64,000 bases of DNA. Source: Desmodus rotundus (lineage: Eukaryota > Chordata > Mammalia > Chiroptera > Phyllostomidae). Below are positions 11,052-23,334 of this stretch, piece after piece; positions within the stretch are counted from its first letter, which is position 1; each line of letters begins with the position of its first letter. A program made the position numbers and the translations under genes. Under the pieces are notes generated by a model that was not told where the DNA came from, ran no database searches, and saw nothing but the letters and a program-made list of their open reading frames with translations. Location of the stretch: contig NC_071391.1 of the NCBI RefSeq assembly GCF_022682495.2, positions 42,065,998 to 42,129,997 of the forward strand. The letters run 5' to 3'.

Positions 11052-11995
11052 TCATGGATGTTGAGTAAGTTCTGCACTGTGACGAAAGGTAATACCACAT
11101 TTACTCTTGTAATAGGACTTCTCTTGAGTATGAAGTTTTTGGTGTTTAATAAGGTTTGAATTCCTGTTGAAGGTTTTCTCACATTTGTTACATTTAAACG
11201 GTTTCTCTCCTGTATGAATCATTTGATGTCGAATAAGTGAGGAGCTCCGGCTGAAGGATTTACCACAGTTAACACATTCATAGGCATTATCTCCAGGTTG
11301 GAGACTTGGATTTTTATTACTGTTTTCACTCTTACTGAAGGCAGTTCCCCATTTATTTCCTCTGCAGGCCATTACTTCAAGATGAATTTTTTGATGCTTA
11401 CTAAGGTTTGTTCGTCGGTTGAAGAATCTCCCACACTTATTGCATTTATAGGGTTTCTCTCCTGTGTGAATGATCTGATGTCGAACAAGAGATGAGCTCC
11501 GGCTGAAGGCTTTCCCACACTGAAAGCACTCATAGCAGTTCATCATGGTATGACTTTCTGGGTGTTGGATATCTGTATTCAGGCTTAAGGCATTCCCACA
11601 TTCATTATATTCTGAATGTTGCTTACCTACTGAGTCTAAATTAAATTTGAAGTTAGTTTTAAATTTATCATACTTTGGGGACCCCTTCCTCATAGGAACT
11701 CCCTGTTGCGTATCAAAAACTAAGTTAACTGACTTAACATCGAAACTTTTCTTATTTTCACAACATTCCAAGTCTCCCTCCTTAGTATAGATCGTCTTAT
11801 GAATAAAAGCTCCTTGTGGCAAATATGTGTCCCGCTGTTCGTGGTTCCTATGTGAGCAATCATCACTTCTCCAGGCATCTAAAGAAGGAAGCCCACTTTG
11901 GGTCAGTTTTGCCATTATCATTCTATGGGATGATTCTTCTCCACAAATTTTCTGCTTTGGAACCAAATCCTGATTTTCTGAAATTGTCTGTCTAT
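11052..11995 (-). CDS. ZNF215: ZNF215 last coding exon: C2H2 zinc fingers
   Basis: Acceptor TTTTTTAG at 11996-12003, entering in phase 1 (completes an Asp codon). It encodes residues 240-553. A long spacer (to about 393) precedes finger 1 YECFQCGKAF...H-H (394-416) and finger 2 YKCNKCGRFF (422-444), joined by the linker HTGEKPY. A decayed finger with CRGNKWGTAF lacks the second Cys (Trp instead) and the His pair. Then come finger 3 YECVNCGKSF (478-500) and finger 4 FKCNKCEKTF (506-528), again with an HTGEKPF linker. Fingers 1 and 3 share the contact string SRSSSL, suggesting an internal duplication of a two-finger block. The protein ends in a truncated finger-like tail (SKCGITF...LTQHP) about 20 residues longer than I recall for human. 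Confidence 0.9.
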
Positions 11996-12479
11996 CTAAA
12001 AAACAAATAAAAATTCCACATATTAGAAGAAGGGCAATTGCTTAATTAAGGAAAGAGAGGCTAAACCATGTGAACTGATAGGCATATTTTATGGCTCTTA
12101 AATACAGAATGAAAATGTGAGATGAGGCTAGAAAAGGAGAATTACAGAACAAATAAATGGGATAAAAACATTAAAAAGAAGGTTTGGAAATCAACAAGGC
12201 AAAGAATAGGAGAAAGAGCATTTTATTGAAATGGGATCCAAATGAAAGCTGAGGGAGAGGAATTACCTTAGGAAGGAAGAAACAGTAATTTGTCTATCAA
12301 ATTAATAGAGATTTCATGTAAAAAAATACCTAGTGTTTGCTAGGCTGATAATAAAAAACAGAGATATACTAGAGAGATAATACTTTCATTATTACTGATA
12401 GTCTGAATTGGTATAACCTGTATGTAGACAATGTAGCAGATTGTAACAGGAAAATTAAGTATATTTATTCCCTTTGTAA

Positions 12480-12965
12480 AGAAGATGTAGAATATATATA
12501 GCATGGAATATTACTTAGCCATAAAAAATAAAATTTTACCATTTGCTACAACATGGATAAACCTCGAGGATATTATTCTAAGTGAAGTCAGTCAAAGAAA
12601 GACAAATACCATGTGATTTCACTTATGTACAAAACCTAATGAATAAAATAAATGAACAAACAAAACAGACAGACGAACAGAGATAGAGAACAAACTGATG
12701 GTTGCCAGTGCCAGACGGGAGCGGAGCTGGGGAGTTGGGTGAAAAGGGCGGAGGGATTAATTAGTACAACAGGTAGTTACAAAATAGTCACAAGGATATA
12801 AAATACAGCTTGGGGATATAGTCAATAATATTGTAATTATGTATGGTGTCAGGTGAGCACTAGACTTCTCTGGGTATCACTTCTTAAATGTCTAATCATT
12901 ATGCGGTACACCTGAAACTAATATAAAATAATATTACATGTTAACTGTAATTGTGAAAAATTGCT
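12480..12965 (+). mobile_element. L1 3'-end fragment (old mammalian L1)
   Basis: Carries the L1 ORF2/3'UTR hallmarks GGAATATTACTTAGCCATAA, CAACATGGATAAACCTCGAG and CACCTGAAACTAATATAAAA. 5'-truncated, in the ZNF215 intron between the KRAB-region exons and the finger exon, antisense to the gene. Confidence 0.8.
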
Positions 12966-13009
12966 AAATGAGTAAAGTGCATCTTTGGACATCTCCCTAA
13001 AAAATATAC

Positions 13010-13053
13010 ATATGTGTGTGTGTGTGTGTATGTATATATATACCACACACACA
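13010..13053. repeat. (TG)n/(TA)n/(CA)n simple repeat
   Basis: Alternating purine-pyrimidine tract: TG repeats, then TATATA, then CACACACA. Confidence 0.9.
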
Positions 13054-13689
13054 TTTTTTTGATGCTGAGGTTCTTCTTCTAATAAGGTATCCTAAGGAAG
13101 TCATCAGATATGCCTGAAAAATTGGCAATAACCTACATGTCCAATACTAGGTGGTTAGGGGAAGGAATGGTTGAATACACTACTACATGTATGTGATGGA
13201 ATGTTATGTGTGAATTAGAAACCACATTTTCATAGACTACTTAGTAAAATACTGTAGGCAATTGTGCATGGTATCATGTTAGGTGAGAAGAGCAGAATGT
13301 ATGTATATGATGACGTATTCCTGATAATTCCAATTTTGGAAAAAAAAGAAATTGTTACCAGCCACAGAAATAAATCATTACAAAGAAAATGGCTTAAGAA
13401 AACAAACCAAATGTTAATAGTGAGGTAATGGGGTGAGTTATATGACTATTCACAATCTTCTACACTTACTAAAATATATATTAAGCCACAGTAATTTATA
13501 ATCTCTCACAAACAAAATGTTAATAAGAATAGAGATTTTGATGAGGACAGGGGTTTAAGGTATAAGTTAAGGAATTCTATAGTTAAGAAAGGAAAGAATA
13601 GAAGAATCCTGAAGCCACTCTAGGAAAAGCAGACTTCTGTTTTCTTTAAAAGGAAGAATATCATTTAATGTTATGTTGGCTAACATTTG

Positions 13690-13865
13690 TTTCTACAGCA
13701 CTTACCAGGTTTCAGGCACTGCTCTAAGTATGCTACACATGTCAGCACACTGAATCCTCACAGTAAAGTGGAGGTAGATACTATTATTCACTCTGTTACA
13801 AATTAGGAAACTGGCTGATAGGACCCATAGCTTTAAGTTAAATGTCAGTATTTATAACCCATAAC
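13690..13865 (+). repeat. MIR-like SINE fragment
   Basis: Shows CACTTACCAGGTTTCAGGCA, a TCCTCACAGTAAAGTGGAGG core and AAATTAGGAAACTG, the usual MIR sequence order. Ancient. Confidence 0.55.
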
Positions 13866-14049
13866 ACTATTTTGTCTGTCTGCATAAGAAAAAGAGCCTG
13901 TGAATAAAAGCCAATGAAGAGTTTTTTCCTTCAAAGCTTAGGTGGTTTTGTTGTCACCTCCCCAACTATCACCTCAAAGGCTGGCTTGTACATTGTAGTT
14001 TAACAAACAGAGGCTGTTTACTAACGCCTCTTATCTGCCTGCTTCTTAC

Positions 14050-14145
14050 CAAAAACCGTAGTTCTTGGGATTTCTCGCTCCATCATCCATCTTTTTGTCT
14101 TAATCTCCAACTCGGGGACCTCGATGGGTTTGGAAAATTGAAGCT
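14050..14145 (-). CDS. ZNF215: ZNF215 coding exon 4 (post-KRAB spacer)
   Basis: A 96-nt exon between acceptor ...GAACAG (14146-14151) and donor GTAAGA (14044-14049), phase 1 in and phase 1 out. It encodes about 32 residues including LQFSKPIEVPELEIK and KRWMMEREIPR, matching the human spacer that follows the KRAB A box. It replaces a KRAB B box, which this protein lacks. Confidence 0.85.
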
Positions 14146-14439
14146 CTGTTCATGGGGCAAATGAAAACAAACAAACAAACATACACGACACTTCAGACAT
14201 TTTTATAGGGAAAAGAATTCCATCCCCACATAATCTAAGAGCTGTTGAAAGATAAGGCCAGAATTGACAGGGACCTGTGTACTTCAGACTAAAGGACTTT
14301 CAACCAGTTACAGCAAGAAAGTCTGCTATTGTGCCCAAAGGGTACTAGGAAACCTGAACCTAAACCGAAATGCCCTTAATCACTTCAGCAGGCCTATAGT
14401 TTTTAACAGCAGGTGAAGAGATTACTAATGGGCAGATTA

Positions 14440-14592
<153 letters not shown>

Positions 14593-15767
14593 CTAAAACA
14601 TTAAGTTCCTTTTTAATCAAAGGTCACTCTCAAAAATGTTACTAGAGGAGAAATGAATTTGGGAAGAATAGAGTAGGTGGCCAGAATATACAAGAAATTG
14701 AGAGGACAATGTTTGGAGTTCTAAGTGATGAAAATCAAGTTTTTACGGGTCTATCACCTTGGAACTCTTGTGAACTCTTCTTAATCTAATTAATTAAAAA
14801 TAGATTCGCTTACATTTTGCTGGAGGAGAAAGACAGTTGGAGTAACAGTGGAATAAATAATTTATTTTATAGAGTATAAATACTTTACATAACAGGAGTT
14901 CAGAGCACAAAAGGTTTAAGGCAGATTTGAGGGAAATTTAATGAAGACGTAGGCTGCGCTAGCTTAAGAGGTAAGGCACTTTCTCTAATTGAGAAACGCA
15001 GCCTGATAACTCAGGTCTCACGGCCCAATGTCACCTTGTCAGACAGGCCTTTCCTGATTACCCGAAGGAGCCATTCTCCTGATCAGTCTCTAGTGCATGA
15101 TATGTTTTTTCTTTTTAACAATTATTGTCCGCAATTATTTGCTTATGTTTGTCTGTCTGCTTCTACCAGAATACAACCTCCACAAAGGCAGGGGTTTTGT
15201 TTCATTTACTGTCACATTTCCAGCCCTTAGAAAAAGTGCCTGGCCCCTTAGGCACCACACAAACACCTGTTGTAAGGGCCTTCGGACCATCAGTTACTGC
15301 GCTTCTCTTCAGCATTCTTCACCTTGTCATCGTTGGGGTCTTCAATCACACTGAAATATACAACTCCTTTCCCCACCCCTACTTCACAGCCTATTTTTGT
15401 CACTAAGTTGTCTACATTTGTTTTGCCTAGTTCCTCCCCTTCTCTTCTTCTCTCAACCCTCTACAACCTGGCTTCTCTTCCTGTGCATTGTTTGTATGTC
15501 TGTGATGATAAGTGAACAGATACTGCTCAGGCTGGATTTTTCTGAACTTTAAAGGCTTTTTCCTTGAAATATTCTCATACTTTGCTTTCAGTGACATCAT
15601 ATTTTCCTGGTTTTCCTCTGCCACTTTGGTCCTTTCATCTCAATATCCTTTGAAGTTTCTCCTCCTGTTGATTAAATAATATTGCTCAGGATTCTGTTCT
15701 TGGCTGCCTTCATTTTAATGATAAACACTCTCTGGATAGGCTGTTTTCTTTCCTTGTTACCTTTAAA

Positions 15768-15983
15768 CAATTATTTATTTATTTATTTTTAGAGAGATGA
15801 GAAGGGAGGGAGAAAGAAAGGGAGAGCAACATCAAGGTGAGAGAGAAACATCGATCTGCCTCTTACAGGCCCCCAACCAGGGACCTGGCCCACAACCCAG
15901 GCATGTCTCCTGACCAGGAATCGAACCGGTGACCCTTTGATTTGCAGACCACCGCTCAACCCACTGAGCCACACCAGTGAGGG
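15768..15983 (-). mobile_element. Ves-like bat SINE
   Basis: Reverse complement reads as a tRNA-derived SINE: head near GCCCTCACTGGTGTGGCTCA, box-B-like GGTTCGATTCC, then CCTGGGTTGTGGGCCAGGTC and a purine/AAATAAATAA tail. This structure is the hallmark of Yangochiropteran bats and is the strongest single clue to the host. It lies in a ZNF215 intron, in the same orientation as the gene. Confidence 0.88.
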
Positions 15984-16205
15984 CTAGGCTCTGTTTTCAC
16001 AGATTCAATTATTGTTTACAATTTTGAAGAAATAGATGCACAGAGATTATACAAAGATTATATTTTCCAAAAAATGTATCACAAACTAAAATAGGTCCAA
16101 TGGGAGAACAATCTCATGTCCTTAGATAGAATTGCCTTTGTCAAAAGCTCAAAGGCCAAAAAGAAAAAGCAGCTTATTTCAGTAAGGAGTGGAATCCAAA
16201 TTCAC

Positions 16206-16294
16206 CTGGGATTTGCCTGTTAGTGAGTCAGCTTCCATGTTCTCCTTCTTCATGCTCCCCTTCTGGAGAAGGACAGAATCCTCACCGGGTATAA
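16206..16294 (-). CDS. ZNF215: ZNF215 coding exon 2 (SCAN-KRAB linker)
   Basis: An 89-nt exon with acceptor CATCTTCAG and donor GTGAAT, phase 1 in and phase 0 out. It encodes about 30 residues, VIPGEDSVLLQKGSMKKENM and onward to TGKSQ, matching the human linker that runs from ...DSALQMGS to TGKPQ. No domain; it joins SCAN to KRAB. Confidence 0.82.
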
Positions 16295-16424
16295 CTGAAG
16301 ATGAAGGAAAACATTAGGGAGACAAGCTTGCCCTGGAGAAACACTCAATGGTTACAGCAGTGACTTTACCATGCTATTCATAGGACTCAGCTTCAAAGAA
16401 CTTTGAAAAAATAATGATGCCAGG

Positions 16425-16533
16425 CTGTGCCAACCACCAGGATCTCCAAGGGTGGGGCCCAGATCTTATATTTTTAAAAGGCTCTAACTGTAATTCTGAT
16501 ATTCTACCAAGGACTGAGAGCTACTGGATCAGA
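16425..16533. repeat. MER5-like hAT fragment (ancient)
   Basis: Short decayed match to the MER5 pattern (AGGGTGGGGCCCAGATCTTA, then AATTCTGATATTCTACCAAG). Terminal repeats are not resolvable. Confidence 0.35.
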
Positions 16534-16676
16534 GGCAAGTAGGCCAAAATAATACTTTGAGGTCTCATCTGTGGTTACAGCAGATTCTAAAAATAACTTT
16601 AATCCTATCAAAGCTAAAACCTACCCAAGGCTTAGCCACCACAGGCTGCATGTAATTCTACTGGGGGCTAAGAACA

Positions 16677-16799
16677 CAGGGTGGGGCAAAAGTAGGATTA
16701 TGGTTCTGAGAAGACCAAACAGACTTTATTCTGTACTTTTATTAATTAGTGCATTATTTTCTATAGGAACAACTATCAGCCTGCTTTTGTCCAACCCTG
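16677..16799. mobile_element. Mariner-type MITE
   Basis: A 123-bp element with inverted ends CAGGGTGGGGCAAAAGTAGG and (reverse complement of the right end) CAGGGTTGGACAAAAGCAGG. The right flank begins with TA; the left flank is CA, one mutation from the expected TA target duplication. It has no coding capacity. A related element lies at 48247-48380. Confidence 0.75.
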
Positions 16800-17251
16800 T
16801 ATTTTATCCAATCAATCCCTTCCTCAAACCCATTGGGGAGAATTCTACTCGGGGATTCTTTCCCTCTAGGTTAATCTATGTATACTAATCACAGACTTAG
16901 GCAGTCTGGTCACTGTGAACTACTGACTCTTTCAAGTACATAAAAATCTCTGTGGCTACCAATTCTCTTCTCCAGCCTGTTGGTGAGAAGTATACCCAAA
17001 GGCCACTGTCCTAGTTTTTCCAAGATTCATTAGTTACGCCAGTGAACCTCAAATGCCAGATTATAAACCAATACTGGTCTGTGAAGTTGTTTCCATTGAT
17101 TCTGGGTGAAATAAGAATAGAAACAATGCAGGAGATATTTTATGAGACTCTCTTGTAAGTAAAGGCAGAATCTGGGGGAAAAAAACCCAAATGTCTCAGC
17201 AACATACTATTTGAATGCTCTGTGATACCTCAGTCAGCTCAGTCCCTAGGA

Positions 17252-17458
17252 CACAGGTGGCAAACACAAGGCCCTCGGGGCCGAATGCGGCCCTCCACCT
17301 AGTTTTAGCCAACACCTTGTTTCCACCCAACGGCAGCGCAGCTCTTGCTTAACTGTTAAGGAGTAATTACATTTATACAGTCCTAAAATTACATTCAGCC
17401 CTTTGAAGGCAACCTCAAGGCTGATGTGGCCCCTGGTGAAAATGAGTTTGACACTCTG
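17252..17458. mobile_element. Non-autonomous hAT element with perfect 8-bp target duplication
   Basis: A 207-bp element flanked on both sides by CCCTAGGA (17244-17251 and 17459-17466), the 8-bp duplication expected of hAT transposases. Imperfect inverted ends are CACAGGTGGCAAAC and (reverse complement) CAGAGTGTCAAAC. The interior contains GGGGCCGAATGCGGCCCTCC. The intact duplication suggests fairly recent insertion. It lies in the ZNF215 intron between the SCAN exon and the linker exon. Confidence 0.85.
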
Positions 17459-18504
17459 CCCTAGGACAGTCAACACAACCCTTTTTGCTTCTGTCATTCT
17501 TAGTAATGTGCAACAAGATATCTTGAAGAGGTACAAAAGCCTCCAATCAGCTACTCCCTTATTTATTGCTCTCACTGATTAGTTTCCTTCCCTTAATTCT
17601 CCTTCCCTGCTGACCTCCTTCTTGAACTTTTACAAGTGTATTCACAGATACTCTCATTCCATTCAAAGTAAAATTCATATGCATTCTCAAGCTCTTTATA
17701 GAATTTTTTTTCCCTTCTAATGTAAAGCACATCTTTGTTATCAACACCTCTTTTCACCCTCCAGTATTATGGTCTTAGAAGTTTTAATATACTCATACCT
17801 CCATATTCCCACTTTCTCACAAAGATTTTTCTACTCTCATACAAAAAGTTTTTCTTAACAACAGTTTATGCACTTACTGTTTTATTGATGGAACATACCA
17901 AGAATTGCTCATTCACTTACTCAACATTTATTTACTCAGGTCTCCTACGTGTGAGGCACACAAATGCCTGGCCTCAGAGAGCCTACGGTCTATTGCGAAT
18001 GAAAGACATTAAGCAACTGTGCTAGGTCAATAAAAACTCTGATTATTTAGCTCAGTGTTGCTTTCCACCCTGAATCCTGCCAATATTAGGATGGTACTTC
18101 AACAGTGGCATAGACAACCCAACCTGAAGACCTTTGACACCTTTATTTCTCATAACCATCAGCAAGCAAGCTATTTCCTTTTTCAAACTTTGGTCCTTAT
18201 TACTTAGAATTGTTCTACCAGGAGAACAAATTTGAATACATCAATCCCTAACTATAATTTCCTATCCTTTCGACTTGCACATTCTTGTTCTTAGTACATT
18301 CTCTAACTTTTATCAAGGTCCCACCACAGTACATTCTTTAATTTTCTCTAAGTCTACTACCTCTTTTGAAGTCACTTTCCTTCCCATGCTTTCATTTCAT
18401 AGTAAATCACTTTCAGCACCCTTTTCAGAGTCTTCAAATTCCTTGACCACTTGTCCTGTACAACACCCAATCTTAATTTGATGCAATAATCTCGTCTATC
18501 TACC

Positions 18505-20320
18505 CTTTTTAAAAATTGAGGTAAACTGACAAATGAAACTCACCATATTAAGCATTTTTAAAATATACAATTGTGTGACTTTTAGTATGTTCACAGTGTT
18601 ATGCAACCATCACCACCATCTAATTTCAGAAGTTTCATTTCTCCCCAAATTCCATACCCATTAAGGAATCACTCCCATTCCCCCTCCCTCTCATACTGTT
18701 TCTATGGAGTTGCCTATTCTGGACATTCCATATAAATTCAGTCATATGGTATGTGACCTTCTGTGTCTGACTTCTTTAAATTAGCATACTATTTTGGAGC
18801 CTCATCCATGTTGGACCATGTATTAATTCTTCGTTCCTTTTAATGGCTGAATATTATTCCATTGTATGGATATAATATAATTTCTTTATCCATTCATCAG
18901 TTCATAGACATTGGGCTTGCTTCCACTTTTTGGCTATTTTGAATACTGCTGCTATGAATATTCATGTACAAATTTTTGTTTAAACATGTTTTCTATTCTC
19001 TTGAATATACGGTGATTTTATGGGAAACTTTTTGAGGAACTACCAAACTGTTTTTCCACAGTGGCTGCACCATTTTGTATTCCTAAAAGCAATGTATGAG
19101 GGTTCAAATTGCTCCATATTTTCACCAACACGTTGTTTTAATCTTTTCCTTCTATTAGTATAACCATTCTAGTGGATGTCAGGCAGTATCTCACTGCAGG
19201 TTTGAATTTCAATTTCCTAGTGACTAATGATGCTGGATGATTACTCCTATGCCTGTTGGCCATTTGTGTATCTTCTTCAGAGTCCTCTGTTCATTTAAAA
19301 ACTTGTGTTTATCTTTCGGTTGTTCAGTGTAAGAGTTCTTTTCCCAACATTTTCCCAAGACTGGGCCTTATCAAATATGGGTTTCAAATATTTCCTCTCA
19401 TTCTGTAGGTTTCCTTTTCACTTCCTTGATTGTTTCCTTTGGTGCACAAAAGTTTTTAATTTGGAAGTCTAATTTTTATTTTGTTGTATTTTTGGTGCCA
19501 TATCTAAATATCAATGACCAAGGTCAAAGTGATGAAGAGTTACTCCCATGTTTCCTTTTTATAGCTTTAGCTCTTATATTTAGGTTTGTTGATCCATTTT
19601 GAATTAATTTTTGCATAAGGTATGAAGTCCTACTTCAATCTTTTCCCTGTGGATATCAAGTTGTCCCAGTACTATTTGTTAAAACTTTTCTCAGTTGATA
19701 GTCTTAGTACCCTTGTTGAAAATCAACAGAACCAAGACGTATGAGTTTATTTCTGAACTCTCAGTTCTATTCCACTGATCTATGTCTATCCTATTCCATT
19801 ACCATGTGGCTTTGATTATTTTAGTTTTATAGTAAGTTTTAAAATTAGGAAGTGTACATCCTCAAACTCTTTTTTAATAAATTTGTTTTGGCTATTTGGG
19901 TTTTTTTCTGATTTGTTTTGTTCTGTTTGTAATTCCACATACATTTGAGGATCAGCTTGTCCATTCCTGCAAAAAGGTGGCTGGAATTTTGATATAAATT
20001 GCGCCTGAATCTATAGATTGATTTGGGGGGCATTATCATTGTGACAATACTAATCCATTAACACCGGATGCCTTTTCATGTATTTAGGTCTTTTAAAATT
20101 CTGTCAACAATGTTTTGTAGTTTTCAGTGGACAAGGCTTACACCTCATTATTTAAATTTGTAGTTAAGTATTTCATTTTTTATGATGCTATTATAAATTA
20201 AATTGTTTTCTTAATTTCATTTTAGTATTGATCATACCTAGCGTATAAAATATAATTGATTTTTGTATGTTAGTCTTATATCTTGAAACTTTGCTCAAGT
20301 AATCAATCAATCCTTTGGGT
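18505..20320 (-). mobile_element. Old L1 3' portion (minus strand)
   Basis: The plus strand shows antisense L1 hallmarks: TGGCTGAATATTATTCCATT, TTTATCCATTCATCAGTTCA, then further in TTGGTGCCATATCTAAATAT and related ORF2-like sequence. Many stops; no coding capacity. Intronic. Confidence 0.75.
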
Positions 20321-20427
20321 TCAAATTCCTCTGTGTTTCCAATTCTCCCTTCATTCTGTAATTAACACCCGATCTAGTCTTTTAATTGGTTTTCCTATTT
20401 TCAGAGCTCTCAGGTCTGTCCTTTACA

Positions 20428-20633
20428 CAAGGAGTTGGTAAACTTTTTCTGTAAAGATCCAGATAGTAATATTAGGTTTGCTGGCACTATGGTCTCTGCT
20501 ATAACTAATCAACTCTGGTCATGGCATGAAAGCAAGTGCAGATAAAATATAGATGAATGGGTGTGGCTGTGTTCCAATTAAACTTTACTTACAAATATAT
20601 TTTGCCTGTGGGACACAGTTTGTCAACCCCCAC
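20428..20633 (+). mobile_element. hAT-Charlie-type non-autonomous fragment
   Basis: Contains the dispersed mammalian hAT pattern GTAAACTTTTTCTGTAAAGA, GGGTGTGGCTGTGTTCCAAT and TTGTCAACCCC at the right end. I recognise the class but not the exact family. Confidence 0.55.
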
Positions 20634-20844
20634 TCTACACTGGTATCAACCTATTTTTCAAACACACACCAAATTGTCGTATTCCTCTATCCATCCTGTG
20701 AAATCTCATTCTATTTCTATCACCTACAGAATAAAATCCATGTTTGGTGATATAGTAAAGTCCTTCATAATCTGGCCCTTGTCACCCCCTAAGTTCAAAA
20801 GAGATAATTTCTCTTCATATGGGAAGGGCAAACTATTTTTAAAG

Positions 20845-21240
20845 GTTTTTCTTTCTTTGTCATTGAGGCATAATTGACATATAACATTATACTAGTTACA
20901 AGTATACAACATAATAATTCAATATTTGTATAATTGTGAAATGATCACCACAGTAAGTTAACATCCGTCACTATACAGTTACAAAGTTTTTTTCCTGTGT
21001 TGAGAACTTTTAACACCTACTTTCTTAACAACTTTCAAATATGCAATATAGTATTGTTAACCATGTCACCATGCTGTACATTACATCCCCATGACTTATT
21101 CATTTTATAACTAGAAGTTTGTACCCTTTGACTCCCTCCACCCATTTTGCCTACTTCTTACTCCCCACTGTTGGAAACCGCCAATCTGTTCTCTGAATCT
21201 ATGAGCTCAGTATTTTTTTGTTTTAGATTCCACATAATGG
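20845..21240 (-). mobile_element. L1 3'-end fragment (minus strand)
   Basis: Antisense L1 3'UTR/ORF2-end motifs, including TTGACATATAACATTATACT, CATGCTGTACATTACATCCC and TTTTAGATTCCACATAATGG. It stops about 30 bp short of the splice donor of the SCAN exon, so it lies immediately inside intron 1 of the coding region. Confidence 0.75.
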
Positions 21241-21275
21241 TCAACTATTCTACAACCAGCTTTCTATATTCTCAC

Positions 21276-21675
21276 CTTTATCTTTAAGCATTTCAATCAC
21301 ATCTTCTATGAGGGTCACCACTTCTTTGCTGTTCTTTGGGTGTTGTAAATTCACCCAAGTCCTGACCTCTTCAGGGAGAATTATCAGGAATTGTTCCAGC
21401 ACCAACAGTTCTAGGATCTGCTTCTTTGTATGAACCTCTGGTCTCAGCCACTGAAGACAGAGCTCCCAGAGCTGGCTCAGGGCTTCATGAGGCCCAGACA
21501 CTTCCACGTACTGGAAATGTCTGAACTTTTGACGAGAGGCCTCAGAGTCACAGGTCTCCCTGACTGGGATTGTCTCCTGCTGCCAAGACACGTCTGCTCT
21601 CAGGACCTCACTTTGTTCGTGTAGAGCCAGGTTTTGAGGTTTTAGGACATCCATCAACTTATTCAGGGGCTGCAT
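21276..21675 (-). CDS. ZNF215: ZNF215 coding exon 1: SCAN domain
   Basis: Encodes residues 1-133. The start was chosen at the ATG of [13 protein letters not shown] because human ZNF215 begins MQPL; the seven codons upstream in frame open only with a non-ATG codon. SCAN domain about 46-128: [54 protein letters not shown]. This is a leucine-rich dimerisation module used to pair SCAN zinc finger proteins. Donor AAAG|GTGAG at 21275. The exon ends in phase 1 and joins exon 2 in frame. A TAG directly upstream of GAAGATG could be the acceptor from a 5'UTR exon. Confidence 0.92.
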
Positions 21676-22904
21676 CTTCCTAGATACAACTCTCACTTTG
21701 TTTGATTTTCTTATCTGATCAGTCCAGTAATTCTTAGTCTCAGGCTAAGCACATGTATACTATATATAGGTGGTGTGACTTGACACAAGTTATATATCAA
21801 AATAAAATTTCCAGAAGTTCCAGGAGTTTCAAATAGAAAGCTGACATTCAGGTACCTGAGAAACTGAAAAAAGACACAGACATGACATATAGATAATGAA
21901 CATGTATTAGCATAGTGTTAAAAAATAACATAGTACAAATACTATTCTTAAAATCACTTAATAATCCATATAATGGATTCTCCTTTTAATTCTTGTTTTC
22001 CATCTTTGGAACAGGAAAATATGCTGTCCCTTCCCCCTGACCACCCCAAAAAGACAGAGAAAGAAACACAGATAGATTTCACACAAAAAAAGTGATTAGG
22101 CATCTCACAAAAAAAGATAAATTAAATATTCCTTTGATTAAAACAAACTTCATAATTTAATTGCAGTTAGATTTCTTCTATACCAGGTGACAACTCATTT
22201 TTGCTTTACAACTAAGTAAAACAAATTTTCAGGCAGGAGAGTCAGGCTATTAAGGTTTCATATTAGAGATGCCTAAAAAAACCTCTTCTTAAGTTCCCAA
22301 TAATATACCAATAAAGTTACACAAAATGGGTAAAATTGGCACTAGCCCTAGGAGTTAACGTAAGAAACTATCATTTAAAAAAACCACAAGAATAAATACC
22401 CATGAGCTATTTTATCATTAGGGGTTAAATCAAAAAGTGTATTCCCAAATTACAATAATTAAAATTTTTCATTTGTTAGGACTCACTGGGGCCTTGTCTG
22501 CAATGTCCACAAGGGAAGTCTTAGGCTCAACTGAACAGACTCACAGGACTAGCATGGGTCACACTGGGCACCAGTTTATTCATAAAGCTACTGGACAGAA
22601 AAAACAGCTTGTTGGCAGAGTAACTGGCATCTTTCTTCAGTGGGCGTCCTCATAGAGTATAGCTCAAGTCAAGAGACCTGCATAGGTTGTGCAAAAGCAT
22701 CTTGATTGAAGGGCCTTCCCCCAGGAGCCAGTATCTTTTCTAAAAACTCTCAGCACAGCACTCAGTGTTCCCCAAAGAGCTTTTCCAACGTTAACAGTCA
22801 TTATGTTCAGGGAAGTTCAGATACAGCTTTCTAACCAATTTCCAATACTGCCAGTCTGCATATAATTTACCATTCAAAGGTCTTTTTTATTATATGCCTC
22901 AAGG

Positions 22905-23099
22905 CCTGTGGTTTTCGGAGGTGATTTTGCCACCAGGGCAATGTCTGGAGACATTTTGGTTGTCACCACTGAGGGTTATTACTGGCACCTAGTGGGAGGG
23001 GACCAGGAATGCTGCTAACAACCCTATAATACACAGCCCTCTATAACAAAAAATTTTCTAACCCAAAATATCAATAATTACGAGATTAAGGAACCCTGA
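22905..23099 (+). mobile_element. MER20-like hAT-Charlie element
   Basis: Near full-length match to the familiar pattern: GATTTTGCC, CAATGTCTGGAGACATTTTG, GGCACCTAGTGGGAGGGGAC, GAATGCTGCTAACAA, and an end near GAACCCTG. I recall this as MER20; the class is surer than the subfamily. Confidence 0.65.
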
Positions 23100-23334
23100 T
23101 ATAGGCAATATACAGTGAACTAAGAGTGCATACTTTGGGTTCGTACCTGACATGAGGTTAAATCTCAGCTGAAGGTACTGTATGTATGATATTGAACAAG
23201 TTATTTAACAAAAGCTTGAGTTTTCTCAACTATAACAATACTTATAATTAAATTATAAGTACTAAAGGAACACTCATCTCACTCCTTGGCAGACAGTAAG
23301 CACTCAATACTTGCTTTGTTGAGAGTTTTTACTG

